Positions 17,504 through 27,303 of a stretch of 64,000 bases of DNA are shown here, piece after piece (the stretch's first letter is position 1; each line of letters begins with the position of its first letter). Made by a program: the position numbers and the translations under genes. The stretch comes from Halobacillus sp. Nhm2S1 (lineage in GTDB: Bacteria > Bacillota > Bacilli > Bacillales > Halobacillaceae), in contig NZ_JAIEZV010000001.1 of the NCBI RefSeq assembly GCF_019599545.1, positions 496,001 through 560,000 of the forward strand. Reading direction: 5' to 3'. A model generated the notes under the pieces. That model had not been told where the DNA came from. It did no database searches and saw only the letters and a program-made list of their open reading frames with translations.

Positions 17504-18568
17504 TTACTCTTCAACACTTTGCATCTCAAGATCGTTTCCTACATCTGAGTGATCCAACTCTAGAAGATAATCAGCAATTTTTGCTGCATCTTCTTCTGAA
17601 ACCAGCTCTGCAGGCATTTGGTTCCCCGGCTTAACTTCATCCGGATGAACAATCCAATCTACAAGGTTATCTTTCGATGGCTGCAGGATCCCTGCAATTT
17701 TCTCGCGGTTTGCGAAGTTGCCTAAATTCGGTCCTACACCAGCTGACGCGCCACCAATTGCGTGACAACTCATGCAGTTGTTGTTGAACAACTCTTGACC
17801 TTCCTGAGCGGTTGTTGTTTCTGGCGTTGCTTCAGGATCAATGTTCTGCATGTCTTCTACCCATTGATCAAACTCATCAGGGCTGACAGCGATTACTTTG
17901 AAGTACATCAGGGAGTGGGAAGGTCCGCAAAGTTCTGCACAAAAGCCTTCGTAAACCCCTTCTTCATAAGCTTCTAAGTACATAGTGTTCATGTTTTCAC
18001 CAGGAATGGTATCCATCTTACCCGAAATTGCCGGTACCCAGAAGGAGTGGATGACATCACTGGCTTTCATGTTTAAGTATACCCTTTCATTTGTAGGGAT
18101 GTAGATTTCTTGACTTGTAGAGATCTCTTGATCTGCATAGTCAAACTGCCACCAATATTGGTTACCTGTGACATCGACCGTTAAAACGCCTTCATCTCCT
18201 TGCGTCGATTGATCAGCGAGGTCGAAAGTCGCCTGCACAGTAGGGATTGCCAGCACAAGTAGCAAAATAATTGGAATGACTGTCCAAATCACTTCCAAAG
18301 CTTTATTCCCTTCTGTTTGTTTCGGAACGATGTGTTCCTGCCCTTTCTTCTCACGATAACGGAGAAGAACAAAAGCATAAATGGCCATAACGATTACGAA
18401 AACGAAAATCATTATCGCAATACTGATCAACATAAGATCAAATAATAATTCCGAGCCATACCCTTTTGGTTTTAGTGCACTGATGTTTTCAATACCACAT
18501 CCGGTAAGGAGCATGGTTAGTGCACCAAATAAGAATAATGAACGGAATTTTCCCATCCAACCTCTCAT
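17504..18568 (-). CDS. ctaC: Cytochrome caa3 oxidase subunit II with fused cytochrome c domain
   Basis: A 354-residue lipoprotein-type subunit II. A signal peptide ends in LLTGC (Cys24), followed by two membrane helices, the periplasmic-side cupredoxin domain with the CuA ligands CAELCGPSH, and a C-terminal cytochrome c domain with the CMSCH heme attachment site and a distal GNQMP methionine. Electrons pass from cytochrome c to CuA. The fusion defines the caa3 class. GAGAGAGG lies eight bases before ATG. Confidence 0.97.
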   Translation of the reverse strand: MRGWMGKFRSLFLFGALTMLLTGCGIENISALKPKGYGSELLFDLMLISIAIMIFVFVIVMAIYAFVLLRYREKKGQEHIVPKQTEGNKALEVIWTVIPIILLLVLAIPTVQATFDLADQSTQGDEGVLTVDVTGNQYWWQFDYADQEISTSQEIYIPTNERVYLNMKASDVIHSFWVPAISGKMDTIPGENMNTMYLEAYEEGVYEGFCAELCGPSHSLMYFKVIAVSPDEFDQWVEDMQNIDPEATPETTTAQEGQELFNNNCMSCHAIGGASAGVGPNLGNFANREKIAGILQPSKDNLVDWIVHPDEVKPGNQMPAELVSEEDAAKIADYLLELDHSDVGNDLEMQSVEE

Positions 18569-18612
18569 GCGTCATACCTCTCTTTCTCTTGTAATGCATT
18601 TTTTTATTTAGA

Positions 18613-18642
18613 AACTGACCTCCTGGTATTAGGAGGTCAGTT
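18613..18642 (-). terminator. hairpin between ctaB and ctaC
   Basis: Perfect 11-base stem AACTGACCTCC / GGAGGTCAGTT with an eight-base loop, followed on the minus strand by TTTCTAAATAAAAAAA. It lies inside the ctaB-ctaC gap and could partly terminate transcription or protect an mRNA end. Confidence 0.6.
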
Positions 18643-18644
18643 CT

Positions 18645-19580
18645 TTAAAATGGGAATGGCAATGTGACGATGACCATCATAAAGAACATGATCGTCAGAT
18701 AGTTCAAGGAAAAAATGAACATCCATGTCGCCCACTTGTAGTCATCTTTCATGAAAAAGCCTGCGATCCCTAGAGCCAGCCAGCCGATAGAGAGCACATA
18801 AGCCGTGATTAGAAAGACCGTGCCAAGAGAAGCCAAATAAATCGGTAATGGGAGCAGACAAGCAACGTAAACGACGATTTGACGTTTAGTCATGTCGAAC
18901 CCGTGAACAACGGGAAGCATCGGGATTCCAGCTGCTTTGTATTCATCCTTTTTCTTCATGGCAAGTGCCAGGAAGTGCGGGGTCTGCCAAATAAACATAA
19001 TTAGAAACAGAATCAGAGCTTCCAATTGCAATCCTGGATCAACAGCAGCCCATCCGATTAATGGTGGAACAGCTCCTGAGAAGCTTCCAACCACTGTATT
19101 GATCGTGTATTTTCTCTTTGTCCACATCGTGTAAAGGACGACGTAGACGAACCAACCAAATGCGCCCCACAAGGCTGCCTGCCATGTTGTGAGGAGCAAA
19201 GTGACAAATCCGAGAATGGACACGCTGATCCCCAATGTTTTTATAAATGATAAAGACATCGTTCCTGTAACCGTCGGACGATTGCTTGTCCGTGACATGA
19301 TCGGGTCAATGTCTCTGTCATACCAATTGTTAAGAATACATCCACCAGCAATTACGAAAGCGGTTCCGAGCATCGTCAGCAGGAAGGTGACCCACTGATC
19401 AAAAAATAATGTACCCGTATAATGGAGAGCCAGCCAAAATCCTGCAAATGTAGTAATCAAATTAGAGTTAATGATACCGACTTTGATCAAGCTCTTTATA
19501 TCAGCTAACAAAGAATGGTCATTGGTTTTTGTTTGGATCATTTCTGTAGAAGCAGATTCGACTGTTCTTGGATTGTCCAT
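18645..19580 (-). CDS. ctaB: Protoheme IX farnesyltransferase (heme O synthase)
   Basis: A 311-residue UbiA-superfamily prenyltransferase that adds a farnesyl group to heme B, giving heme O. The Mg-diphosphate motif [15 protein letters not shown] and a second acidic motif ([15 protein letters not shown]) are present, with about nine membrane helices. It heads the ctaBCDEF operon, divergent from ctaA. Its product is oxidised to heme A by CtaA for the caa3 oxidase. Confidence 0.97.
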   Translation of the reverse strand: MDNPRTVESASTEMIQTKTNDHSLLADIKSLIKVGIINSNLITTFAGFWLALHYTGTLFFDQWVTFLLTMLGTAFVIAGGCILNNWYDRDIDPIMSRTSNRPTVTGTMSLSFIKTLGISVSILGFVTLLLTTWQAALWGAFGWFVYVVLYTMWTKRKYTINTVVGSFSGAVPPLIGWAAVDPGLQLEALILFLIMFIWQTPHFLALAMKKKDEYKAAGIPMLPVVHGFDMTKRQIVVYVACLLPLPIYLASLGTVFLITAYVLSIGWLALGIAGFFMKDDYKWATWMFIFSLNYLTIMFFMMVIVTLPFPF

Positions 19581-19755
19581 CGTATTATCTTCCTCCTTCT
19601 ACCACCCTCTTAAAAGAATAACATGAATCCTTATTCATTAAAGGACTCACCGAGGGCTATTTCCAGTCTTGCATCATAAAGGATGACAAGAAACATCAAA
19701 ATAATTGTATCATGTAATTGTGGTTCTATCTATTTAAACTGCACAATTTTATTTA

Positions 19756-19776
19756 TTTGTGACAACTTTGTGAAAC
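19756..19776. promoter_or_regulatory. ResD-like direct repeat between ctaB and ctaA
   Basis: TTTGTGAC and TTTGTGAA lie head to tail with a three-base spacer. ResD sites are of the TTTGTGAA type, and ResD controls ctaA and ctaBCDEF in B. subtilis. The rest of the 19581-19995 gap should hold both promoters, but no single convincing pair of boxes stands out. Inference only. Confidence 0.4.
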
Positions 19777-19995
19777 GGCATTCTCTCTTAGTATCTACCA
19801 TTCTCAGCAATTTTAACGCTGCTGGCCTTTTTCCCTCAGAAAAAGCGACGACATTGACGTTAAACACACCCTTTTATTTCTAGCAAACCCTGTCATACAT
19901 TGCAAGTTTTTTTCAAGACTTTAGTGATTTTGATGAGGTTAAATGGTATGATATCCCTCGTGTTCTTTTGACAGGAATGGAGGTGGCTTCGTGCC

Positions 19996-20916
19996 ATGCG
20001 ATTATTAAAGTGGTTATCGGTTTTTGCCACATTAGGGATGCTGCTCGTTCTATTAGGCGGAGCACTTGTTACAAAAACTGACTCAGGTATGGGATGCGGA
20101 AACAGTTGGCCGCTATGTCACGGAGAATGGATCCCATCAGAAATAGATGTCGCCTTAATCATTGAATTAAGTCACCGACTTGTTTCTGGAGGTGTAGGTT
20201 TACTAGTGCTGGCCCTTTCCGTGATTGCTTGGGTGAAAGTTGGTCATATACGAGAGGTGAAATTCCTTTCCTTTCTTGCCTTCTTCTTCTTGCTCACTCA
20301 AGGTTTAATTGGTGCCGCTGCCGTAAAATGGGGACAGTCCGACTTCGTACTAGCGCTTCACTTCGGAATATCCCTGGTATCTTTTGCAGCAGTCCTCCTT
20401 TTGATGCTGATCATATTTGAGATTGACCGGAAATTCGACGCACATTCCCTACTTATTCGTAAACCATTTAGGCTTCAAATTTATGCTTTAACTACATACA
20501 CATTGATCGTTGTTTATACAGGTGCACTTGTCCGTCATACCTACTCATCGATGGCTTGTTTAGACTGGCCGCTTTGCACGAATGCTTCCCCTTTTGACTT
20601 TTCATCGTATGGCTCAGCTCAATGGATTCAAATGGGACACCGGGCTGCAGCAGCCGGAGTTTTAATATGGACGGGATTTCTCATGTTAAAAGCTTTCAAA
20701 GATTACAAAAACAGTCCAATTATGAAAAAAGGCTGGATCCTTGCAGCAAGTCTGATGGTCTTACAGGTTCTCGTAGGTGCTTTCGTTATCATGACGTATG
20801 TGCATTTGGGCCTTGCCCTCCTGCATGCGTTGGTTATTTCTCTATATGTCGGCCTTCTATCATACTTCCTATTACTTTCTTCAAGAAGCGCCAAATATGA
20901 ACGTTCGGTGAAATAA
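19996..20916 (+). CDS. ctaA: Heme A synthase
   Basis: A 306-residue membrane protein with eight helices that oxidises heme O to heme A. Four conserved histidines are visible in ELSHRLVSG, ALHFGIS, MGHRAAAA and ALLHAL, and the Cys pair in MGCGNSWPLC of the first outer loop is present. GGAGGTGG lies nine bases before the ATG. Divergent from ctaB and convergent with pycA, as in B. subtilis. Confidence 0.97.
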   Translation: MRLLKWLSVFATLGMLLVLLGGALVTKTDSGMGCGNSWPLCHGEWIPSEIDVALIIELSHRLVSGGVGLLVLALSVIAWVKVGHIREVKFLSFLAFFFLLTQGLIGAAAVKWGQSDFVLALHFGISLVSFAAVLLLMLIIFEIDRKFDAHSLLIRKPFRLQIYALTTYTLIVVYTGALVRHTYSSMACLDWPLCTNASPFDFSSYGSAQWIQMGHRAAAAGVLIWTGFLMLKAFKDYKNSPIMKKGWILAASLMVLQVLVGAFVIMTYVHLGLALLHALVISLYVGLLSYFLLLSSRSAKYERSVK

Positions 20917-20924
20917 ACCAAACA

Positions 20925-20957
20925 AAAATCTCAGAGGGACCCCTCTGAGATTTTTTT
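20925..20957 (+). terminator. terminator after ctaA
   Basis: Perfect stem AAATCTCAGAGGG / CCCTCTGAGATTT followed by T7. Confidence 0.9.
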
Positions 20958-21026
20958 AATCGTCTACATATACTGCTGTTGCAAAGATTTACTGAACACT
21001 TTAGTCCAATTGTTGATTCATTCATG

Positions 21027-21064
21027 AAACAGTGGAAACCACTAAGTGGCTTCCACTGTTTTTG
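21027..21064 (-). terminator. terminator after pycA
   Basis: Inverted repeat AAACAGTGGAA / TTCCACTGTTT with inner pairs CCAC/GTGG, immediately after the pycA stop codon. Confidence 0.75.
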
Positions 21065-21066
21065 GA

Positions 21067-24000
21067 TCATTCAAATTCAATGAGTAGATCACCGACATGG
21101 ATAGCTTCATTGTTTTCTACGTAGATATCCTTAATGACACCATCAAAAGGTGCTTGGACGGTGGTCTCCATTTTCATCGCTTCTGTGATCATCAGGTGAT
21201 CGCCTTTCTTCACTTCCTCACCTTTATTAGACAACACTTTAATGACTGTCCCTGGCATTGTTGCACCAATGTGTTTGCTGTCCGCTTTATCTGCTTTCGG
21301 ACGCTGTTGAACAGCTGCTTTCACGTTCTCATCCTTCACAACGACTTCACGAGGTTGGCCATTTAATTCAAAATATACCGTGCGGGTTCCATCGATCTGC
21401 GGCTCACCCACGGAGACAAGCTTCACGATTAAGGTTTTTCCTTGCTCGATTTCCACTTCAATTTCCTCACCCAGCCTCATTCCATAAAAGAAGGTTGGGG
21501 TGTCGAGTACTGACATATCCCCGTATTGCTCTCTAAACTTATGATGGTCCATGAACACTTTTGGATAAAGAGCGTAGCTGATCATATCAAAGCTTGTTAC
21601 TTGTCGATCTAGGGAATGGAACAGTGTTTCTTTCAAATTATTGAAGTCGACCGGTTCCAATAGCTCCCCTGGTCTCACCGTGATCGGCTCCCGCCCTTTC
21701 AATATGATGCGTTGTAGTTCCGCAGGGAATCCGCCGTAGGGCTGGCCGAGGTAGCCTTGGAAGAATTCAACGACACTGTCAGGGAAATCAAGAGAATCGC
21801 CTTTTTCATAAATATCGTCTTCATTCAGCTCATTTTGGACCATATAGAGAGCCATATCTCCGACGATTTTCGAAGACGGTGTTACTTTTACGATATCACC
21901 GAACATATCATTCACCCGGCGATACATCGACTTGACTTCATCCCAACGGTGCCCTAACCCAACCGCTTTTGCCTGCTGCTGCAAGTTACTGTATTGTCCT
22001 CCGGGCATTTCGTGTTCGTACACTTCTGTGTGTGGAGCCATCATCCCGCTCTCGAAATCCTGATAGTATTTTCTCGTATCTTCCCAAAAGTGTCCGAGCT
22101 CTTCATAAGCGGAAATGTCCAAATTCGGCTTACGCTCACTACCTTCAAGAGCATAGTAAAGGCTGTTTGCACTCGGCTGGGAGGTCAATCCTGCCATTGA
22201 ACCCGTGGCAACATCGACGACATCGACACCTGCTTCAATCGCTCTCGCATATGTGAACAATCCATTTCCACTCGTGTCATGCGTATGCAGATGGATCGGG
22301 ATGTCGACGGTTTCCTTCAGTGAGCTGATCAACTGGTAAGCCGCTTCCGGTTTGAGCAATCCAGCCATATCTTTAATACCAAGGATATGAGCACCAGCTT
22401 CCTGAAGTTCGAGCGCCAGCTTTTTATAGTAAGCAAGATCATACTTCGGTCGGCTGCTATCAAGGATATCCCCTGTATAACACATCGCCGCTTCGGCAAC
22501 TTTTCCACTCTCCCGCACAGAATCGATGGCGAGCTTCATGCCCTCTACCCAGTTAAGGCTGTCGAAAATCCGGAAGACATCGATCCCTGCTGATGCGCTT
22601 TTTTCTACAAATTCACGAATGAGGTTGTCGGGATAGTTTTTGTATCCGACCGCATTGGAAGCTCTTAAAAGCATTTGGAAAAGCACATTCGGTGCTTGAG
22701 CCCTCAACTTCAACAAACGCTCCCAAGGATCTTCATTCAAGAAACGGTAAGAAACATCGAACGTCGCTCCTCCCCACATTTCTAATGAAAACAAATCAGG
22801 TAAGAGACGGGCCGTTGGCTCTGCTATATTCTCAAGATCTTTCGTCCTTACCCGGGTGGCGAGTAACGACTGGTGGGCATCCCGGAAGGTCGTATCTGTG
22901 AGCAGAACTTCATTCCTCTCTTTCAACCATGAAGCGAGACCTTCAGGACCTCTTTCATCAAGAATTTGTTTTGTCCCATCTGGAATCGGTTCCGAATGCT
23001 TGATCATTGGAATTCTTGGCTTTGAATAGCTCGGTTTCTTACGATTGCCGTATCCTTCGAAACCATTGATGGTCCGATCAGCGATATAGGACAACATTTT
23101 CGTCCCGCGATCCTTTCGTTTTGGAAAAACGAAGAGCTCTGGAGAACGGTCGATAAACGTTGTATCATATTCTCCGTTCAGGAACTGCTTGTGCTGGACG
23201 ACATTCTCCAAGAAAGGGATGTTCGTTTTGATTCCGCGTATACGGAATTCTTTTAAGTTTCTAACCATCTTATGAGCGGCTTGTTCAAAACTGAGCGCCC
23301 ACGTAGACAGTTTGACAAGCAAAGAATCGTAGTAAGGAGAGATGACCGCTCCCTGAAACCCGTTTCCGGCATCCAGTCTCACCCCGAAGCCGCCTCCAGA
23401 ACGATAAGCCATGATTTTCCCTGTATCCGGCATGAAGTTGTTCAGAGGGTCTTCGGTTGTGACACGGGATTGAATCGCATATCCATGCGTGACAATGTCC
23501 TCTTGTTTCGGTATGGAGATGCGGTCGCTATGTAAGTCATATCCTTCCGCGACAAGAATTTGGGTCTGAACGATGTCCACACCGGTAATCATTTCTGTGA
23601 TTGTGTGCTCCACCTGTACACGGGGGTTCACTTCTATAAAGTAAAATTCATCTCCAGTTACTAGGAATTCTACCGTACCGGCGTTGATGTATTTCACATT
23701 ATCCATAAGTTTGACTGCTGCATCACATATGGCTTCTCTTACTCCATCCTTTAAGCTGACACTCGGAGCGATCTCCACAACCTTTTGGTGTCTACGCTGG
23801 ACCGAACAGTCCCTTTCATACAAGTGAACAATATTTCCTTCCCGGTCACCAATGATTTGAACCTCAATGTGTTTGGGTTGTTCGATCAGCTTTTCGACAT
23901 ATACTTCATCACTGCCGAAAGCGGCTCGTGCTTCCGAACGGGCACGGTCATAGGATTCTTCCAAGGTGGTAGCACTTCTGACGACACGCATCCCCCGGCC

Positions 24001-24510
24001 GCCACCGCCCATCGCCGCTTTGATCATTAATGGATAGCCATGCATTTCACCGAACTGCCGAATCTCTTCCAAGCCACTGACAGGACCATCACTCCCTGGA
24101 ATAACGGGAATTTCCGCTTGGACGGCTTGATCCCTCGCCTTCACTTTATCTCCGAACATATTCAGATGTTCACTAGTCGGCCCAATAAAAGTAAGCCCTT
24201 CTTCTTCACACCGTCTCGCGAACTCGATGTTTTCAGATAAAAATCCATATCCAGGGTGGATGGCATCAACCCCCACACTCTTAGCGATTTCAATAATTCC
24301 TTCAATATCCAAATACGCATCGATCGGCTTCTTCCCCTCGCCGATCAAATACGCCTCATCAGCTTTATAACGGTGGTAGGACCCCGTATCTTCCTGCGAA
24401 TAAATGGCGACGGTACGAATATTTAATTCTGTACACGCACGAAAGACTCGAATAGCAATCTCGCCACGGTTAGCGACTAAAACTTTATTGATTTTCTTCG
24501 TATTTGCCAT
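21067..24510 (-). CDS. pycA: Pyruvate carboxylase
   Basis: A 1147-residue biotin enzyme that makes oxaloacetate from pyruvate, bicarbonate and ATP to refill the TCA cycle. Domains in order: biotin carboxylase/ATP-grasp (about 5-450, with GGGGRGMR and EVNPRVQVEHT), carboxyltransferase (about 530-810, DTTFRDAHQSLLATR), allosteric linker, and biotinyl carrier domain with AMKMET and biotinylated Lys near 1113. ATG at 24510 gives the family length and has GGGAGTGG upstream; the longer frame to 24576 has no ribosome site. Convergent with ctaA; ftsW, its usual upstream neighbour, is absent. Confidence 0.98.
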   Translation of the reverse strand: MANTKKINKVLVANRGEIAIRVFRACTELNIRTVAIYSQEDTGSYHRYKADEAYLIGEGKKPIDAYLDIEGIIEIAKSVGVDAIHPGYGFLSENIEFARRCEEEGLTFIGPTSEHLNMFGDKVKARDQAVQAEIPVIPGSDGPVSGLEEIRQFGEMHGYPLMIKAAMGGGGRGMRVVRSATTLEESYDRARSEARAAFGSDEVYVEKLIEQPKHIEVQIIGDREGNIVHLYERDCSVQRRHQKVVEIAPSVSLKDGVREAICDAAVKLMDNVKYINAGTVEFLVTGDEFYFIEVNPRVQVEHTITEMITGVDIVQTQILVAEGYDLHSDRISIPKQEDIVTHGYAIQSRVTTEDPLNNFMPDTGKIMAYRSGGGFGVRLDAGNGFQGAVISPYYDSLLVKLSTWALSFEQAAHKMVRNLKEFRIRGIKTNIPFLENVVQHKQFLNGEYDTTFIDRSPELFVFPKRKDRGTKMLSYIADRTINGFEGYGNRKKPSYSKPRIPMIKHSEPIPDGTKQILDERGPEGLASWLKERNEVLLTDTTFRDAHQSLLATRVRTKDLENIAEPTARLLPDLFSLEMWGGATFDVSYRFLNEDPWERLLKLRAQAPNVLFQMLLRASNAVGYKNYPDNLIREFVEKSASAGIDVFRIFDSLNWVEGMKLAIDSVRESGKVAEAAMCYTGDILDSSRPKYDLAYYKKLALELQEAGAHILGIKDMAGLLKPEAAYQLISSLKETVDIPIHLHTHDTSGNGLFTYARAIEAGVDVVDVATGSMAGLTSQPSANSLYYALEGSERKPNLDISAYEELGHFWEDTRKYYQDFESGMMAPHTEVYEHEMPGGQYSNLQQQAKAVGLGHRWDEVKSMYRRVNDMFGDIVKVTPSSKIVGDMALYMVQNELNEDDIYEKGDSLDFPDSVVEFFQGYLGQPYGGFPAELQRIILKGREPITVRPGELLEPVDFNNLKETLFHSLDRQVTSFDMISYALYPKVFMDHHKFREQYGDMSVLDTPTFFYGMRLGEEIEVEIEQGKTLIVKLVSVGEPQIDGTRTVYFELNGQPREVVVKDENVKAAVQQRPKADKADSKHIGATMPGTVIKVLSNKGEEVKKGDHLMITEAMKMETTVQAPFDGVIKDIYVENNEAIHVGDLLIEFE

Positions 24511-24667
24511 GATTCCACTCCCTGTTTGTCTATATTTTAGGAATTTGAACGTTCTGTTACTTAGTTTTCTACTCAAGTAACGAAAATTCCTTCAAATCTG
24601 ACAATTTTAGTAGGAAGAGTACCTGGCAAACTGGATTAAAAAGCTCTTCGTTTTTGTATATGAGAAA

Positions 24668-24709
24668 TAAAAAAACTCAAATTACAACAAACCGTCGCAA
24701 TTTGAGTTC
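24668..24709 (-). terminator. terminator after ylaN
   Basis: Stem AACTCAAATT / AATTTGAGTT with an A7/T flank on the minus strand. Nothing else is seen between ylaN and pycA. Confidence 0.75.
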
Positions 24710-24714
24710 TTATC

Positions 24715-24996
24715 TTATGACTTCTGTGCAGCCTCATGCAAAACGTTCAACTGTTTTTCAAGGTTATCCAAAAGTGCTTTTCCTTCTTCATCGCTGATTA
24801 AATTCAAGCGAACCGCAAAATGAATTTCGCGGGATAATCCAAACATTTGTGTATCTAAAACTTCTTCGTAAAGTGGACACTGAGGCATCGTCAAGTTGTC
24901 CATCTGTACTTTTATTAACCTCAATATTTTATCAGCGTCAGCTTTTAGAAGGGCATAGGCTTTTTCTCGATGATCCACAGCCACATCAGACAACAT
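24715..24996 (-). CDS. ylaN: YlaN (UPF0358), iron-linked regulator of Fur
   Basis: A 93-residue helical protein of the YlaN/UPF0358 family ([22 protein letters not shown]...[19 protein letters not shown]). Recent work on B. subtilis and S. aureus describes YlaN as an Fe(II)-binding protein that acts on Fur. ATG at 24996 is selected because GGAGGGG lies six bases upstream; the frame extends five codons further without support. In B. subtilis ylaN precedes ftsW-pycA; here pycA follows directly. Confidence 0.93.
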   Translation of the reverse strand: MLSDVAVDHREKAYALLKADADKILRLIKVQMDNLTMPQCPLYEEVLDTQMFGLSREIHFAVRLNLISDEEGKALLDNLEKQLNVLHEAAQKS

Positions 24997-25076
24997 CAAA
25001 ATCCCCTCCAATGTACGAGTCTTTCTTTTTTTATCTTATCGTTTAACACAATAAAATGCAAGATAGGAATGAACAA

Positions 25077-26006
25077 TTAGAAGATCGATAAATCGTATCG
25101 ATTGGACAGGATTTCTAAAAGTTTTAAGCCTACAACGCTGTTCCCCTTTTCATCAAGGCTCGGCCCATATACCGCGATTCCTCCAAACTCGTTTAAGGAT
25201 GCGAGGACGGATCCTGATACACCACTTTTGGCCGGGATACCAACTTTGATGGCAAAAGAACCTGAAGCATCATACATCCCGCACGTCACCATAAATGTTT
25301 TACAAATTCTTGCGAGATGCTTCGGTATGATTCTCCGTCCCGAGTGGATATCCTTCCCTCCATTTGCAAGCAGCGCTCCGATTCGGGCGAGTTGACAGAC
25401 ATTCACTTCAATCGCACATTGTTTGGTATAGGCATCAAGAGTTTCTTCTACACTCCCGGTGACAATCTGATGCTGCTTCATGTAAAAAAGCAGGGACCGG
25501 TTCAAAAAAGCAGATTCGAATTCCGAGGTAGCCACTTCTTCGTTGTATCCGATGGAATGATCATCGGTCAAGTCATGAATAAAGCTCAATAAGCGGCCGA
25601 CCTTTTCATCAGGTGTATCTCCGTGGATCATATTTGTTACCGCAAGGGCCCCTGCGTTGATCATTGGATTGAGCGGCTTAGATGGGATTTGTTCCAAACG
25701 GTAGATCGAATGAAAAGGATCCCCTGTTGGTTCCATGCCTACACGGTCGAACACATAACTTTCCCCATTATCCATAAGAGCCAAAGCGAGTGAGATGACT
25801 TTCGAAATGCTTTGAAGCGTAAACCTCACTTCTGTCTCTCCGGCCTCCACTGCATCTCCATCTAAGTAGTGGATGGCGACAGCTAGATCCTCTGGATTGC
25901 TGCGTGATAGTGCCGGGATATAGTTGGCCACCTGACCGTCGTAGGCATAGGGGCGGACGTTGTCCAACCAATCTTCCAGAACACTTTCTGTAATATCTTT
26001 AATCAA
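25077..26006 (-). CDS. glsA: Glutaminase A
   Basis: A 309-residue glutaminase that converts glutamine to glutamate and ammonia, with a beta-lactamase-like fold. The Ser-x-x-Lys pair (Ser66-Lys69 in QSISK), NPMINAGAL and the C-terminal PAKSGVSG are visible. The start is TTG, with AAAGGAGG ten bases upstream; a nearby ATG is out of frame. It corresponds to B. subtilis ylaM (glsA2) by synteny with ylaN and ylaL. Glutamate is a compatible solute in halophilic bacilli, so an osmotic role is possible but unproven. Confidence 0.94.
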   Translation of the reverse strand: MIKDITESVLEDWLDNVRPYAYDGQVANYIPALSRSNPEDLAVAIHYLDGDAVEAGETEVRFTLQSISKVISLALALMDNGESYVFDRVGMEPTGDPFHSIYRLEQIPSKPLNPMINAGALAVTNMIHGDTPDEKVGRLLSFIHDLTDDHSIGYNEEVATSEFESAFLNRSLLFYMKQHQIVTGSVEETLDAYTKQCAIEVNVCQLARIGALLANGGKDIHSGRRIIPKHLARICKTFMVTCGMYDASGSFAIKVGIPAKSGVSGSVLASLNEFGGIAVYGPSLDEKGNSVVGLKLLEILSNRYDLSIF

Positions 26007-26096
26007 TGGATCATGCCTCCTTTAATGAAATCGAATTCATTTTTTGCTATGATTTTGGATGGATGACTTTTTATTAATCGAAAGGTGGCCAAAGCC

Positions 26097-26591
26097 ATGA
26101 TTGTTCAAATAGCAGGAAATGTTAAATTCCCAATTACACTCGACCCAACCGTCTGGATATTCGACGATCGAAAAATGACTTTTCCGGAGGTCTTCGAAGG
26201 TGAAGAAAACCCGACAGCACTAACGGAAGAAGACGAATTAAAGCGCCAGTCTACCCGTTTTGACAGAGAAGTTTATCAGCAAAAAATTAACCCGCCTGTC
26301 AACAAAAGCATCAATCGTTATGAAAAACAAAGGATTCTAAAAGGTACGTTTCTCATGCCACTGAAGCCGTTCCTACATACCAGCGAACCAGCCGCTGATG
26401 TGAAAAAAGCGGCCCTGGTCACGGATGAAGGCGAAAAAGTGATCGATGCCGATGTTTTATCCGAATCCCTTTTACTTTTCGCTGAAAATGGAAAGCCTTT
26501 GCAAGAGCACGGCCCCGTTCACCTTTATTTCAAAGACGGATCCAACCGTTCCGAACCGATCAAGGGAATCAAAAAAATTGTATTGCAGTAA
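26097..26591 (+). CDS. ylaL: YlaL-like peptidyl-prolyl-associated conserved protein of unknown function
   Basis: A 164-residue cytosolic protein beginning MIVQIAGNVKFPITLDPTVWIFDDRK, which I place as YlaL by sequence recollection and by position between glsA (ylaM) and ylaJ. No catalytic motif is seen and no function is known to me; the qualifier in the name should be read simply as a conserved protein. ATG at 26097 lies eight bases after AAAGGTGG; the GTG four codons upstream falls inside that ribosome site. The next gene follows after 80 bases. Confidence 0.78.
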   Translation: MIVQIAGNVKFPITLDPTVWIFDDRKMTFPEVFEGEENPTALTEEDELKRQSTRFDREVYQQKINPPVNKSINRYEKQRILKGTFLMPLKPFLHTSEPAADVKKAALVTDEGEKVIDADVLSESLLLFAENGKPLQEHGPVHLYFKDGSNRSEPIKGIKKIVLQ

Positions 26592-26674
26592 GGATTGGGC
26601 AGCTTTTTTAGCTGTCCTTTTTGTATATTATCTGCAAGCTGACACAGGCTATAAATAAAAAAGTGGTGATTCCT

Positions 26675-27253
26675 TTGAAAAAATTTATTTGGTTAGCAGC
26701 CCTTTTGGCCTTAGTAGCGTGTCAGCAAAATGGCGGTGAAGAGTCACTGCTTCAAGAGCGACAAAGCGACCCTGAGTTGAAGTATGTCACGGATTCAGAT
26801 CCGGTGGAAAAGAAAAACATGACGAGCCAGCAAGCGGCAAGACATCTTGCAAAGCTTGCCGTCCAGGTTCCGGATGTCCATGATGCAACCGCCCTTGTCC
26901 TTGGCAACTATGTAGTTGTAGGAATTGATGTAGACAAAGACCTGGATCGTTCCCGCGTCGGCGTAATTAAATACTCTGTAGCCGAAGCTTTAAAACATGA
27001 CCCTTACGGAAAACAAGCGGCTGTCATTGCAGACGCAGACGGTGTGGAACGAATAAGAGGACTTGGTCAGAAAATGGCTGAAGGTCACCCTGTGGAAGCA
27101 GTCACCGATGAACTGAGTAAAATTGTCGGACGTTATATGCCGAGTGGTTCCGTTGAAGAAAAACCACAATCCAACTCCAACCAGGATTCTGTGCCGGAAA
27201 AAGAGCAAAAACAGCTTGAGCAAGTTGAAAAAGAACAATCAAAGCAGAACTAA
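26675..27253 (+). CDS. ylaJ: YhcN/YlaJ-family sporulation lipoprotein
   Basis: A 192-residue lipoprotein: signal peptide with lipobox ALVAC, then a YhcN/YlaJ domain (about 50-165; AARHLAKLAVQVPDVHDATALVLGN, VVVGIDVDKDL, ADADGVERIRGL) and a Glu/Gln/Lys-rich tail. YhcN and YlaJ are spore inner-membrane lipoproteins that influence germination or outgrowth. TTG at 26675 is chosen as start, seven bases after AGTGGTGA, since it gives a normal signal peptide. phoH (ylaK), expected next to it, is absent. A terminator follows. Confidence 0.87.
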   Translation: MKKFIWLAALLALVACQQNGGEESLLQERQSDPELKYVTDSDPVEKKNMTSQQAARHLAKLAVQVPDVHDATALVLGNYVVVGIDVDKDLDRSRVGVIKYSVAEALKHDPYGKQAAVIADADGVERIRGLGQKMAEGHPVEAVTDELSKIVGRYMPSGSVEEKPQSNSNQDSVPEKEQKQLEQVEKEQSKQN

Positions 27254-27261
27254 ACGAACAG

Positions 27262-27303
27262 AAAAACAGCTAAATCCTCGCAGGGATTTAGCTGTTGCTT
27301 TTC
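27262..27303. terminator. bidirectional terminator after ylaJ
   Basis: Perfect 13-base stem AACAGCTAAATCC / GGATTTAGCTGTT between convergent genes. Confidence 0.85.
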
